A stretch of 64,000 nucleotides of DNA from JBALVT01 sp047612385 (GCA_047612385.1 JBLGAR010000006.1:9091-73090); one strand, 5' to 3'. Shown: positions 38,462 to 47,147, numbered from the stretch's first letter. The notes: a model not told the origin generated them from the letters alone. Translations and numbers: made by a program.

Positions 38462-38929
38462 AGATAAATCTCTCTATGGTGACTCAGCTGTAGCCTTTTC
38501 GTTTATCGACCGATCTTGGCGATACTTGAGTGATGGCTTCACTTTTCCTGCTTTTATTTTCTAATAACCACCTTCGCCAGCTGCTACAAAACCTGGTTGA
38601 ACCCAAATTGGCCATTTTTATGCTGGTTTACGCTCTCAAAGGGATTCAACTGAAAAATATACTCAAAGGAGCAGTATTATACGTTTGTTCATCTTAATAC
38701 CTTGTCTGTTGATGCTCGGTGCCTGCCAGTCCGCCCTGGAACAGCTATAGCGCCGACGAGTTCATTGCCAGTATGAAATAATGGATTTCACTCACAGCTG
38801 AGTCAGAGCAGGAATAACGAGGAGATTGGAACCAGTTTGCAGTTTTTTTTTGATGACATGCCTTTTTGTGTGGAACATCACAGATCCGACAGTACGTAGA
38901 TGTAAATAGCCCCCGGGCTTGCTATTACC
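38462..38929. other. Non-coding stretch with one small lipoprotein remnant
   Basis: About 470 bases with no intact gene. Apart from the lipoprotein-like remnant at 38679-38781, I see no RNA gene, strong hairpin or repeat. Stops are frequent in all frames. Confidence 0.5.
38679..38781 (+). pseudogene. Small lipoprotein remnant (start lost, frameshifted)
   Basis: After a good AAAGGAG ribosome site, the expected start position reads ATA (38679). It is followed by a lipoprotein signal, RLFILIPCLLMLGACQS, with lipobox LGAC. That frame stops soon after at TAG, while the next frame continues WNSYSADEFIASMK to a TAA at 38779-38781. One base change at the start and one indel would restore a 30-odd residue lipoprotein. 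TTG 38685 is a possible but badly spaced start. The protein is too short to place in a family. Confidence 0.4.
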
Positions 38930-39166
38930 ATGGTGCACCGCAAGTTTTTGGGGGTCACCGTGGCAAGCACAACACTGCAGGGAATCGAAAATACATCAGC
39001 GCAGGGTGCGTTCCGGGCTAGAATGCAGGCACAATGCTTTCAGGTGGAGCGCTATCGGATGGCTCTGCTAATTAACGAAGGCAGGCGATTGACGCCCGAT
39101 GAGGCCGCCCTGGAATGGATTACTCGGTTTGCCAAAGCATTCGCCGATTTTCACGACGCTGCCTAG
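38930..39166 (+). CDS. Small hypothetical protein (78 aa)
   Basis: Begins at ATG 38930 without a strong ribosome site. The C-terminal half (VERYRMALLINEGRRLT then PDEAALEWITRFAKAFADFH) has balanced composition and predicted helices, which looks like real coding sequence; the first 20 residues are less convincing, so the true start may be internal or lost. It lies in a region of decayed genes and its end overlaps the tail of the GAF remnant on the other strand. Function unknown. Confidence 0.45.
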   Translation: MVHRKFLGVTVASTTLQGIENTSAQGAFRARMQAQCFQVERYRMALLINEGRRLTPDEAALEWITRFAKAFADFHDAA

Positions 39167-39763
39167 GCACGCGAGCTTGTAATAAGGCTATTGGTAGGAC
39201 GCTATCGCACTCTGACCGTTTTCTGAAGAATTCAAAGCGCCGTATTTGCGTTGATACATCAGTATCGCCCTCCACCAACAAGTCGTCGATATTTTCATGT
39301 CGTCCGTGTTCGAATTCAACAATACCGTGAGAAAACTCCAGCTCATAGCCCCAATGTTTTTTTTGAGAGCGCTTTTTCAAGGCCTTTTTTATCCGGTATA
39401 TCACAGCTTTGCTCTGCTCCATCTTGCGAGTATATCCGAGGCGCGTGATATGGGGCTCCCCGGTTACCAATGGATTATCGACAAATCTTTTGTCTTTTTT
39501 GGTATCGGGGACGCAAAAAATGTCCTCCCCGAGGATCGCATGACCGCAAAAAGAGATGTCTCGAGGTGTTTCTAAGACGTCTAGCCCAGTGCAGGACTTA
39601 AACCACTGACGGTTGCCGTCTACTAGGCTCACCAGAGAAATAGGGACATTAAACATGCGTTTTGCCATGCGCGTTAGCCGATCAAACGCTCTTCAGCCGT
39701 TGTGTCGAGAACGCCTGGCGAGCGCAGCGCACAAAGGCGAGCTTCACCCTCTAGAGCTGGTTT
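39120..39763 (-). pseudogene. Frameshifted, truncated GAF-domain gene
   Basis: Reading the reverse strand from about 39763, one frame gives EARLCALRSPGVLDTTAEER and then meets a stop. One base added near 39685 continues as FDRLTRMAKRMFNVPISLVS, and on through DISFCGHAIL and the DTKKDKRFVDNPLVTGEPHI block of GAF sensor proteins. Homology ends near 39447, where relatives continue RFYAG; the rest of the frame to 39120 is unrecognised. An ATG at 39668 could still start a 182-residue product. Relatives often carry GGDEF or kinase domains, which are missing here. The remnant abuts the stop of the YidB-like gene. Confidence 0.6.
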
Positions 39764-39772
39764 ATTGCAATG

Positions 39773-40189
39773 CTATTTCAAAAACGACTTGGCAGCATCC
39801 ATCAAGCCGCCAACTCCGCCCAGGGAATCCAGGAGATTGCCGCCACTGCTGGCTTTGTCCATCAACTGGGGGAGTGCATCTGCCAATCCGGACGCAGCGG
39901 TCGCGTTATTCAGGCCTAGTTTGGAGGCAAAATCGGAGATATTGCTGTCGCCAAGCAGATCCATAATTTTGCCTGCTGATATCGGAGCGTTTTCACCATC
40001 ACCCAGCCAGGAACCCAATACACCACTTAGATCTGAATGGGCAGACATCTTATCTGCAAGTCCCGCAACATCGATATTGCCATCACCGCCTCCCATCAGA
40101 ACAGATAGGGCAGAGGTGAGACTGTCACCATCGACCCCTGAGCCCAATTTTTCAGACAGTAGTTCAGTGCCGAGTTTCATTAATTCCAT
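39773..40189 (-). CDS. YidB-like DUF937 protein
   Basis: A 138-residue small protein rich in Gly, Leu, Ser and Asp. Repeating helical segments (SALSVLMGGG, VLGSWLGDGENAPIS, IMDLLGDSNISDFASKLG) match DUF937/YidB. ATG 40189 follows GGAG by seven bases. YidB-like proteins are soluble and of uncertain function. It stands alone between the GAF remnant and the tRNA-Arg gene. Confidence 0.8.
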   Translation of the reverse strand: MELMKLGTELLSEKLGSGVDGDSLTSALSVLMGGGDGNIDVAGLADKMSAHSDLSGVLGSWLGDGENAPISAGKIMDLLGDSNISDFASKLGLNNATAASGLADALPQLMDKASSGGNLLDSLGGVGGLMDAAKSFLK

Positions 40190-40397
40190 GTTAAATCTCC
40201 AACTTTACGGTGGATTGCGCCGAATATTATTATAGTCGTAAATCAGTTTATTGCCGTCGGTGGAGTGTAAAAACGTCGAACAATGTCCGCCTGAGCTTTG
40301 ATGGCAAGGCTTTGACCCGATGCGCAGGATTTCGGCGTCTACTGTCTACACCCTGTCCAAAGATTAATGTATGATGCGCGCGCAATTCAGGTTCTAT

Positions 40398-40474
40398 GCG
40401 CCTATAGCTCAGCTGGATAGAGCATCGCCCTTCTAAGGCGAATGTCCGAGGTTCGAATCCTCGTGGGCGCGCCA
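40398..40474 (+). tRNA. tRNA-Arg (TCT)
   Basis: A 77-base cloverleaf with encoded CCA. The acceptor stem GCGCCTA pairs with TGGGCGC, the anticodon stem TCGCC/GGCGA encloses CTTCTAA with anticodon TCT at 40432-40434, and the T arm contains GTTCGAATC. Upstream, TATGAT at 40370-40375 followed by GCGCGC resembles a stable-RNA -10 and discriminator; the -35 is weak. Confidence 0.96.
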
Positions 40475-40482
40475 TTAATCGA

Positions 40483-40511
40483 TTGCACCGATACCGGGTT
40501 TCGTAGACAAT
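40483..40511 (+). promoter_or_regulatory. Candidate promoter of 4.5S RNA
   Basis: TTGCAC at 40483-40488 and GACAAT at 40506-40511 are 17 bases apart. Transcription would begin near 40518, leaving a 5' leader of about 30 bases to be removed from the 4.5S precursor, as happens in E. coli. Confidence 0.5.
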
Positions 40512-40550
40512 ACCGGCCCTCTGCGACTACCGCAGACGCTATGGTGACTT

Positions 40551-40655
40551 AGGCGGTCCCCTCGCAACGATAGGTAGTGAATTCCGCCAGGCCTGGAAGG
40601 GAGCAACGGTAGTTACTGACTCGTGTGCCGGGGTGTGGCTGTCTGGGTCGCCTCC
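40551..40655 (+). ncRNA. ffs: Signal recognition particle 4.5S RNA
   Basis: About 105 bases folding into one long hairpin; the ends AGGCG and CGCCT pair. The conserved SRP domain is clear: CAGGCCTGGAAGGGAGCA at the apex with its GGAA-type tetraloop, and CGTGTGCCGGGG on the return strand, which form the Ffh-binding internal loops. ATTTTT follows and should terminate. Location between a tRNA and dnaX matches Pseudomonas. Exact ends are estimated. Confidence 0.92.
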
Positions 40656-40738
40656 ATTTTTCGTCTTTGACAGTTTTATGTCGCCCTTTGGCTGGTGTAT
40701 GCTAGCCCATCGATTTTACCCAGCAAGGCAATACACGC

Positions 40739-42466
40739 ATGTCCTATCAGGTCCTAGCCCGTAAATGGCGGCCAAAGAGCTTTCGCGAAATGGTGGGCCA
40801 GGAACATGTCTTACAAGCCCTGATTAACGCGCTGGATCACGACCGACTCCACCACGCCTATCTGTTCACCGGAACAAGAGGCGTGGGCAAGACAACAATT
40901 GCTCGAATTTTAGCCAAATGTCTGAACTGCGAAAAGGGCGTGAGTTCTCAGCCGTGTGATGAGTGCAGTTCCTGTGTGGAGATTAGCGAGGGTCGAAGCG
41001 TTGATTTGTGGGAAATAGATGCCGCTTCACGTACCAAAGTGGAAGACACACGAGAGTTGCTCGACAACGTGCAATACCTGCCGACGCGTTCCCGCTATAA
41101 GGTGTACCTGATTGACGAGGTACATATGTTGTCCAACCACAGTTTTAACGCGCTGTTGAAAACACTCGAAGAGCCACCGCCACACGTTAAGTTTCTGTTG
41201 GCCACAACCGATCCTCAGAAATTGCCAGCCACTATTTTGTCTCGATGCCTGCAGTTCAATCTTAAGAATATGGTGCCTGAACAAATAGTCTCCCATCTGA
41301 ACCATGTGTTGAGCGAGGAGATGATCGCCTTCGAAGACCCTGCGCTGTGGCTTCTTGGCAGAGCTGCCGAGGGGAGCATGCGAGACGCGTTGAGCCTTAC
41401 CGATCAAGCTATCGCTTTCGGCTCGGGTAAGCTTAATGAAGATGATGTGCGGACCATGCTGGGTAGTGTAGATCTAAGTTTTATTTATCAATTACTCGAT
41501 GCCGTTATGGCCAACGATGCCACAGCGGCTCTGTCCGTAGTCGGTAAAATGTCGGAACACGCTCCGGATTTTGAAGCTAGCGTGGATGAACTTATATCCC
41601 TGATTCACCGGGTAGCTATCGCTCAGGCAGTTCCCAAGGCTGTTGACAATAACTGGGGCGATGCGGAACGTATCGTGTCGTTGGCTAGCGGAATTACCCA
41701 GGAAGACGCTCAGTTGTTTTACCAAGTGGCGATCAATGGCAAACGGGATATCGGCATGGCTGCCGACCCACGCGCCGGCTTCGAGATGTTGGTGCTGCGA
41801 ATGATCGCTTTCCGCCCGGCAGCGGTACTCGATGACACCTTGGGCCCAGATGATCTTGTTTCGGTGGCCTATATTGCTCCACCGCCAGTTTCCGAGACCG
41901 TCTCCGAGTCCGTCGCCGTGGAGGTCGACACCTCTGTAAAAAAGCCCCATGAGGCGCCTGTTGTCCAGGCGTCTGAGTTCTCTGCGCCAGCGAGTATGGC
42001 TGAAACTCCTATTGTTGATATCCCGGCAGTTGCAAACGCCGTTGTGCAGGGAGAGTTGCACTCACTGACACCAGCGACGTGGAGCGATACGCTGGCAGAG
42101 CTGGGTCTGGTCGGCATTGTTTACAATATTGCGTCCAACTGCGAATTGCGGTCACGCGAGGGCAGCGCACTGGAATTTGTACTCGATGAAAGCAGCTCGG
42201 GCTTGTTCAACGAGGGGCATGCGGGGAAAATTCGCATGGCCCTGGAGAACTATTTCGCTGTGGAGCTAAAGGTTGTCATGCAGCCTGGGGCGGTGTCGGG
42301 AGAAACACCGGCTATGACGCGAACCCGCTTAACAGCGGAGCGTCAAAGTGAAGCCGTCGCAGAGATAGAAGGTGACCCTGTGTTACAACAATTAATTGAA
42401 CGTTTCGATGGTGAGCTGGATCATGCATCCATTGTTCCTGTAGAGCCACGAGGAGAGATACGATGA
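40739..42466 (+). CDS. dnaX: DNA polymerase III subunits tau/gamma
   Basis: A 575-residue clamp-loader ATPase. Walker A is GTRGVGKTT, the zinc module is CLNCEKGVSSQPCDECSSC, and LIDEVHMLSNHSFNALLKTL is Walker B; domain III ends near 365, followed by a Pro/Val/Glu-rich linker and the tau C-terminal domains. At codons 400-402 an in-frame A AAA AAG heptamer with upstream GGAGGT and a downstream stem-loop should give a -1 frameshift product of about 404 residues, the gamma form. ybaB overlaps the stop (ATGA). Confidence 0.96.
   Translation: MSYQVLARKWRPKSFREMVGQEHVLQALINALDHDRLHHAYLFTGTRGVGKTTIARILAKCLNCEKGVSSQPCDECSSCVEISEGRSVDLWEIDAASRTKVEDTRELLDNVQYLPTRSRYKVYLIDEVHMLSNHSFNALLKTLEEPPPHVKFLLATTDPQKLPATILSRCLQFNLKNMVPEQIVSHLNHVLSEEMIAFEDPALWLLGRAAEGSMRDALSLTDQAIAFGSGKLNEDDVRTMLGSVDLSFIYQLLDAVMANDATAALSVVGKMSEHAPDFEASVDELISLIHRVAIAQAVPKAVDNNWGDAERIVSLASGITQEDAQLFYQVAINGKRDIGMAADPRAGFEMLVLRMIAFRPAAVLDDTLGPDDLVSVAYIAPPPVSETVSESVAVEVDTSVKKPHEAPVVQASEFSAPASMAETPIVDIPAVANAVVQGELHSLTPATWSDTLAELGLVGIVYNIASNCELRSREGSALEFVLDESSSGLFNEGHAGKIRMALENYFAVELKVVMQPGAVSGETPAMTRTRLTAERQSEAVAEIEGDPVLQQLIERFDGELDHASIVPVEPRGEIR
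41920..41974 (+). promoter_or_regulatory. Programmed -1 frameshift signal in dnaX
   Basis: GGAGGT (41920-41925), a 12-base gap, the heptamer AAAAAAG (41938-41944) phased as GTA AAA AAG, then a stem AGGCGCCTG/CAGGCGTCT (41952-41960 and 41966-41974) with a five-base loop. The -1 frame reads GCC CCA TGA, ending at 41952. Element order and spacing match the E. coli dnaX recoding site. Use in this organism is inferred. Confidence 0.8.
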
Positions 42467-42786
42467 GTAATCAATTGGGCGACCTGATGAAACAGGCCCA
42501 GCAAATGCAAGCCGATATGCAAAAAGCGCAGGCAGATCTCGCCAATGTGGAGATTATGGGTGAGTCTGGCGCCGGCCTGGTCAGCGTCACTATGACGGGG
42601 CGACATGATGTAAAACGGGTAGCCATTCATGATTCGGTTTTATCTGAGGACAAGGAAGTATTGGAAGACCTGCTAGCGGCCGCGGTGAATGACGCCGTGC
42701 GCAAAGTAGAAGCGCACAACGAAAAGGCTATGTCAGGCCTCGCATCCGGGCTCAATCTGCCCCCCGGTTTCAAGATGCCATTTTGA
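42463..42786 (+). CDS. ybaB: YbaB/EbfC nucleoid-associated protein
   Basis: A 107-residue DNA-binding dimer. It opens with the helix QLGDLMKQAQQMQADMQKAQ, then the ESGAGLVSVTMTG strand, and ends with a glycine-rich LPPGFKMPF tail, all typical of YbaB. Its ATG overlaps the dnaX stop and recR follows 33 bases later; dnaX-ybaB-recR is an old conserved operon. Confidence 0.95.
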   Translation: MSNQLGDLMKQAQQMQADMQKAQADLANVEIMGESGAGLVSVTMTGRHDVKRVAIHDSVLSEDKEVLEDLLAAAVNDAVRKVEAHNEKAMSGLASGLNLPPGFKMPF

Positions 42787-42819
42787 CCGCCGTTTGCGTA
42801 AGTTGAATAGAGAGTAATA

Positions 42820-43419
42820 ATGAATTTTAGCCCCTCCATAGAAAATTTGATTGATGCGTTTCGCTGTTTGCCTGGCGTGGGCCCGAAGTCCGCTCAGCGT
42901 ATGACCTTGCACCTGCTAGAACGCGATAGAGAGGGGGCCGCGAAGCTGGCCGAAGCCATTGGCGAGGCTATCGACAAGGTAGGTCATTGTAAGCGCTGTA
43001 GAAACTTTACCGAGCTTGAGGTCTGTGAAATTTGCAGCGACTCAAAACGAGATGCCACCACCATTTGCGTTGTCGAAACACCTGCGGATGTTCTGGCGGT
43101 TGAGTCCAGCAGTAGCTTCCGAGGCATTTACTTCATTCTTATGGGCCATTTGTCTCCTATCGACGGTATAGGACCTGAAGATATCGGTCTGGATTTACTG
43201 CAACAGCGCGTGCTCGACGAAAATATTCAGGAGATCATTCTTGCGACAAATCCGACGGTGGAGGGAGAGGCCACGGCCTATTACCTTACAGATTTGCTAA
43301 ATGATGCTCCGGTAAAAGTCTCGCGCATTGCGCACGGTGTCCCTCTGGGCGGGGAGCTTGAATATGTCGACGGCTCTACGCTCGCACACGCCTTTAGTGG
43401 CCGACGGTTGGTAGAATAA
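42820..43419 (+). CDS. recR: Recombination mediator RecR
   Basis: A 199-residue protein of the RecFOR pathway that helps load RecA at gapped DNA. It contains an HhH element (LPGVGPKSAQRM), a four-cysteine zinc finger near 57-72 (CKRC and CEIC), and a Toprim domain (VVETPADVLAVE, ATNPTVEGEATA). Full length. The rnd gene starts at the base following its stop. Confidence 0.97.
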   Translation: MNFSPSIENLIDAFRCLPGVGPKSAQRMTLHLLERDREGAAKLAEAIGEAIDKVGHCKRCRNFTELEVCEICSDSKRDATTICVVETPADVLAVESSSSFRGIYFILMGHLSPIDGIGPEDIGLDLLQQRVLDENIQEIILATNPTVEGEATAYYLTDLLNDAPVKVSRIAHGVPLGGELEYVDGSTLAHAFSGRRLVE

Positions 43420-44538
43420 ATGTTGCACTGGGAATTACTGGAATGTGATGAAGACCTGGCGGATATGTTGGCAGATGCCAAGGGTCGCAAGGCGGTGGCG
43501 GTCGATACTGAGTTCATGCGTCGCAATACTTTTTTCCCTCAGCCGGCGTTGCTGCAGCTGTGTTTTGAAGAGACAGCCTGGTTAATTGACCCTCTTGGGA
43601 TAGAAGATCTAGACCCATTGATTAAGTTGATGGAAGACCCCGGAATCGTCAAGGTCCTGCACTCTGCCAGCGAAGATCTCGAGGTTTTTCAACAGTGGTT
43701 GGGAGTGTTACCTCAACCATTGTTCGACACCCAACGCGCGGCCGCTATAGTGGGCCGAGGATTTGGTCTGGGGTATCGCGCGTTGGTAGCAGAAATTGAA
43801 GGTGTCGATCTGCCCAAGGGCGAAACTCGATCGGACTGGCTGCAGCGACCCTTAACTGATTCCCAGTGTGATTACGCCGCGCTGGATGTTACCCATTTAC
43901 TCAATGCCTGGCGGGTATTGGATGCCGAGTGTGAATCACAGGGAAAGCGGGAGTGGGTATTGGGAGATGGCAGTGATGCCTCGGCCTCGCTCGCCTCCAA
44001 TACCAGCGGTTATTACAAACGAATAAAGTCGGCGTGGAAATTGAACCCCAGGGCACTTGGGGTGTTGTCCGCCGTAGGAGATTGGCGAGAGCGCACCGCC
44101 CGGCGCAAGAACAAACCTAGAGGTTGGATTATCGACGATCAGGCCTGTATGCAATTGGCGCATCATAATCCCGGTAACCTTTCCGAGTTACAGCGGTCTA
44201 TTGATCTGCCGCCGCCGGCGATTCGCCAATACGGTGAAGATTTACTGGATTTGCTGGCTCAGCAGCGAGACCTCCCCGACGAAGAAATGCCAGAGCCACT
44301 GGGCAAACCGTTGGACGCGAGGCAGCGAGGTCAGGTAAAGCAGCTTAAAAGCGCCGTAAAACTCATTGCGGGTGAGCAAGCCGTTACACCGGAAATTTTA
44401 CTGACGGGTAAGGATTACGAAATGTTGGTGCGCGAAGCGCACGGGGAATCGATCGATCCACCGCTGGCCTGGAAAGGGTGGAGGGATCAGTTGGTGATTG
44501 CGCCATTGCGAGCTCTGCTGGCAGGGGAAAAGCTGTGA
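43420..44538 (+). CDS. rnd: Ribonuclease D
   Basis: A 372-residue 3'-5' exoribonuclease for tRNA and stable-RNA trimming. The DEDD acids are visible: VDTEFMRR, the SASEDLEV helix and YAALDVTHLL. An HRDC domain follows at about 205-285. The ATG immediately follows the recR stop, and its own stop overlaps the GTG of ycgL, so tight coupling is likely. Confidence 0.93.
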   Translation: MLHWELLECDEDLADMLADAKGRKAVAVDTEFMRRNTFFPQPALLQLCFEETAWLIDPLGIEDLDPLIKLMEDPGIVKVLHSASEDLEVFQQWLGVLPQPLFDTQRAAAIVGRGFGLGYRALVAEIEGVDLPKGETRSDWLQRPLTDSQCDYAALDVTHLLNAWRVLDAECESQGKREWVLGDGSDASASLASNTSGYYKRIKSAWKLNPRALGVLSAVGDWRERTARRKNKPRGWIIDDQACMQLAHHNPGNLSELQRSIDLPPPAIRQYGEDLLDLLAQQRDLPDEEMPEPLGKPLDARQRGQVKQLKSAVKLIAGEQAVTPEILLTGKDYEMLVREAHGESIDPPLAWKGWRDQLVIAPLRALLAGEKL

Positions 44539-44807
44539 AACTTATCTGCCAGCTATTCCGCAGTCCTCGCAAGCCCGAGATGTACCTTTACGTGGAGAAG
44601 TCCGTTGGCTTGAAGGAAGTGCCGGAGTTTTTACTAGGCCAGTTTGGTGAGCCCGAAGCATTTATGGTGATGGTCCTTACCCCCCAAAAGTTTCTGGCCA
44701 GGGCAAACGCTACTGAAGTTATAGATGAGATACGGGACAAGGGTTTTTATTTGCAGATGCCGCCTACTTCAGCACAGTTGCTGCAGCGAGATGGCAGTGG
44801 AAGCTGA
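44535..44807 (+). CDS. ycgL: YcgL family protein
   Basis: A 90-residue protein. MKLICQLFRSPRKPEMYLYV, LPE-type helix residues (VPEFLLGQFGEP) and RDKGFYLQMPP match YcgL, a small conserved gammaproteobacterial family of unknown role. GTG 44535 overlaps the rnd stop codon. ycgN starts inside its 3' end, and the rnd-ycgL-ycgN order is conserved in Pseudomonas. Confidence 0.9.
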   Translation: MKLICQLFRSPRKPEMYLYVEKSVGLKEVPEFLLGQFGEPEAFMVMVLTPQKFLARANATEVIDEIRDKGFYLQMPPTSAQLLQRDGSGS

Positions 44808-45240
44808 ACCCTGGTGGAACAGCAAATCTCTCGATCAGCTATCTTCCGTCGAATGGGAGTCTCTTTGCGACGGCTGTGCAAAGTGCTGCTTGCACAAATT
44901 AGAAGATGAAGACACGGGCGAAATATTCTACACCAAAGTAAGATGTCAATATCTTGATGAGGACCAGTGCCAGTGCACAGACTATTCGCGGCGTTCCATA
45001 CTAGTGCCCAATTGCATTGCGTTGTCGGCCGAGAAAGTGCCGTCCTACGACTGGCTGCCTTCGACGTGTGCCTATCGGCTCAGGGCCAACGATCAACCGC
45101 TCCCGGATTGGCATCCGTTGGTCAGCGGAGACCGCGGGTCGGTTCACCAGGCGGGCATCTCTATTCGTGGCCGTTCGGTATCCGATGAGTTTGTGCATCC
45201 GCAAGGCTATGAAGAACACATTATTAACTGGGTCGAGTAG
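44791..45240 (+). CDS. ycgN: YcgN (UPF0260) family protein
   Basis: A 149-residue cysteine-rich cytoplasmic protein. The cysteines CDGCAKCC, a further one in VRCQYLDEDQCQC and one in PSTCAYR resemble the YkgJ-like metal-binding CxxCxxCC pattern. ATG 44791 lies within the end of ycgL (17-base overlap) and gives the usual family start; the frame is open upstream. Function unknown. Confidence 0.9.
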   Translation: MAVEAEPWWNSKSLDQLSSVEWESLCDGCAKCCLHKLEDEDTGEIFYTKVRCQYLDEDQCQCTDYSRRSILVPNCIALSAEKVPSYDWLPSTCAYRLRANDQPLPDWHPLVSGDRGSVHQAGISIRGRSVSDEFVHPQGYEEHIINWVE

Positions 45241-45248
45241 GGGGATAA

Positions 45249-45623
45249 ATGCTTAACGAGGGATCCTATTTATCAGGTATCTATGCTTATACCGGCGCCT
45301 CTTGTGTTGTTCTTATCTACATGACCTGGTGGTTAAACCGGCACTGGCGCGCTTCCTGGGCGGCCCTGACAGTGTTGCTCATCGCCGCACTCATGTTGAC
45401 CCCGACCAATGCGGGCGAAAACATAAGCACTTTGGCTCCGGCACTGATTGTTGCTGTGTTTGAAGGCCTTATTCATGGGCCGGATGCCGCTATGCCAGCC
45501 CTCAAGCCACTGTTGGCGATGATGGGTCTTGCCGTCGTGCTTGCCCTTATTTTACGCCTCAGTGTGTTTCGCACTCGGGGAGAAAAAACACCTGCTACCT
45601 CTGAAACTGAGGAAGCCGCCTAG
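45249..45623 (+). CDS. Small membrane protein, unknown function
   Basis: 124 residues with three or four hydrophobic helices (ASCVVLIYMTWW, AALTVLLIAALML, LAPALIVAVFEGLI, LAMMGLAVVLALILRL) and a short polar tail. A GGGGG ribosome site precedes ATG 45249. It lies 8 bases after ycgN and 6 before the VWA gene, so it is probably a partner of the VWA protein, but I do not recognise a named family. Confidence 0.75.
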   Translation: MLNEGSYLSGIYAYTGASCVVLIYMTWWLNRHWRASWAALTVLLIAALMLTPTNAGENISTLAPALIVAVFEGLIHGPDAAMPALKPLLAMMGLAVVLALILRLSVFRTRGEKTPATSETEEAA

Positions 45624-45629
45624 GATCTT

Positions 45630-47147
45630 ATGAAGTTGGTGTACCAAAACTTGCACGCGAGCGCGCGCGCTTTGATCGTTTTATTGTGGTTGGCGGTACC
45701 GAATCAGGTATTTGCGGATGCTGCTTTGGGCGATGGATTGAAGCCGGACGTGCGCCTGTTGATCGATATTTCAGGCAGTATGAAAGACTCTGACCCAGAA
45801 AATTTGAGAGCTCCGGCGCTGGATCTCATTGTCAGATTGTTACCCGAAGGGTCCAAGGCAGGGGTGTGGAGCTTCGGCCACGATGTGAAAGAGCTGGTGG
45901 AACATCGAGTGATCGACGCTGCCTGGCGTGACGCTGCAGTAGACGCGGTCTCCGATATAGACAATTCCGGGCAGTTGACGAATATTCCCGCTGCTATTGA
46001 GGCGGCGACTTACGATTTCGATCGCCTGGATCCGTCCTATCGTACCAGCATCATTCTGTTGACCGATGGCAAGGTGGATGTCTCTCAATCACCGATGACC
46101 AACGCCAGAGCCGCAGGAACATTGTTATCTGAAAGCGCACCAAACCTGGGTGCCTCCGGGATTCCGATCCATACGATCGCTTTGTCTAGCGAGGCGGACT
46201 GGGCTTTTCTGCGGTCTCTGGCAAAAGCCACTGGCGGAATTGCCGAACAGGCGCAAAGCGCAGAGAAGCTGACGGAAATTTTTTATCAATCTTTGGAAAT
46301 GGTCGCACCCACAGCCAGAGTTCCCATTGCAGGCACGCATTTTCAGATCGATGACAGCGTTCGGGAGTTTACTGCTCTGATCTTTTTCGATGATGACAAG
46401 GCCGCCCTGGAGTTAATTGGACCAGACGGCACCCGCTATGGCCCAGATCAGGTACGACCCGGTTGGGAGTGGTTTAGAAATCGAAAGTTTGCGCTGGTGA
46501 CGGTGGCGCAGCCGCAGCCGGGTAAATGGGGTTTGGTGGCGCCGGGCGCGGGAAAAACACGGGTTACGGTCATTTCCGATTTACGCCTGGATATCGATCC
46601 TCTGCCCAACAGTCTTCCGGTTGGGAAAAGAGCGGAGCTGGGCCTTCGACTGCGTGAGCGCGGTGAAATATTGCTCGATGCAGAAGTGCTCAGTCTATTC
46701 GACCTTTTAGTCGAGATTGAAGGGCCGAAGGGTGATGTTCGGGTAGTTGATGTTATGGCTGAATACCCCGTTCCGGCCGACGGTGAATACCGTGTGGAGA
46801 TTCCCGGTATGGAGATCCCCGGGCGGTATAAGATAACAGCCCGATTGCTCGGTGAAACACTTGAGCGAGAACTCCCCACGTATGTAGAGATTACTGGCTC
46901 TGCCAATACCAGCAGCATTAGTACGCTGGGGAATTTGCAGCCCGAAGGTGATTTTAGGGCGCCTGTGCTCACTTTTGGCGCCGCTTTGATCTTCATCGGA
47001 TTGGTAGTGAGTGCGCTGTTGGCGCGCCGTCGGCGTCGTAAACTCGCAGTCTGGAAGCGCCGCAACTTAAATGCGTCCAACGGTAATTCCCATCCGGCAG
47101 TATCTGGAATGCGGGCGCCATCTAAAGACCGCGACACACATTCTTGA
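45630..47147 (+). CDS. Membrane-anchored VWA-domain protein
   Basis: 505 residues: a signal peptide (about 1-30), then a VWA domain with intact MIDAS motifs DISGSM (near 48-53) and LLTDGKVD, then a beta-rich periplasmic part, one membrane helix near 452-470 (LTFGAALIFIGLVVSALLA), an RRRRRK stop-transfer and a short cytoplasmic tail. The metal-binding domain therefore faces the periplasm. It sits between the small membrane protein and a MoxR/VWA pair. A role in envelope complex assembly is inference. Confidence 0.82.
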   Translation: MKLVYQNLHASARALIVLLWLAVPNQVFADAALGDGLKPDVRLLIDISGSMKDSDPENLRAPALDLIVRLLPEGSKAGVWSFGHDVKELVEHRVIDAAWRDAAVDAVSDIDNSGQLTNIPAAIEAATYDFDRLDPSYRTSIILLTDGKVDVSQSPMTNARAAGTLLSESAPNLGASGIPIHTIALSSEADWAFLRSLAKATGGIAEQAQSAEKLTEIFYQSLEMVAPTARVPIAGTHFQIDDSVREFTALIFFDDDKAALELIGPDGTRYGPDQVRPGWEWFRNRKFALVTVAQPQPGKWGLVAPGAGKTRVTVISDLRLDIDPLPNSLPVGKRAELGLRLRERGEILLDAEVLSLFDLLVEIEGPKGDVRVVDVMAEYPVPADGEYRVEIPGMEIPGRYKITARLLGETLERELPTYVEITGSANTSSISTLGNLQPEGDFRAPVLTFGAALIFIGLVVSALLARRRRRKLAVWKRRNLNASNGNSHPAVSGMRAPSKDRDTHS

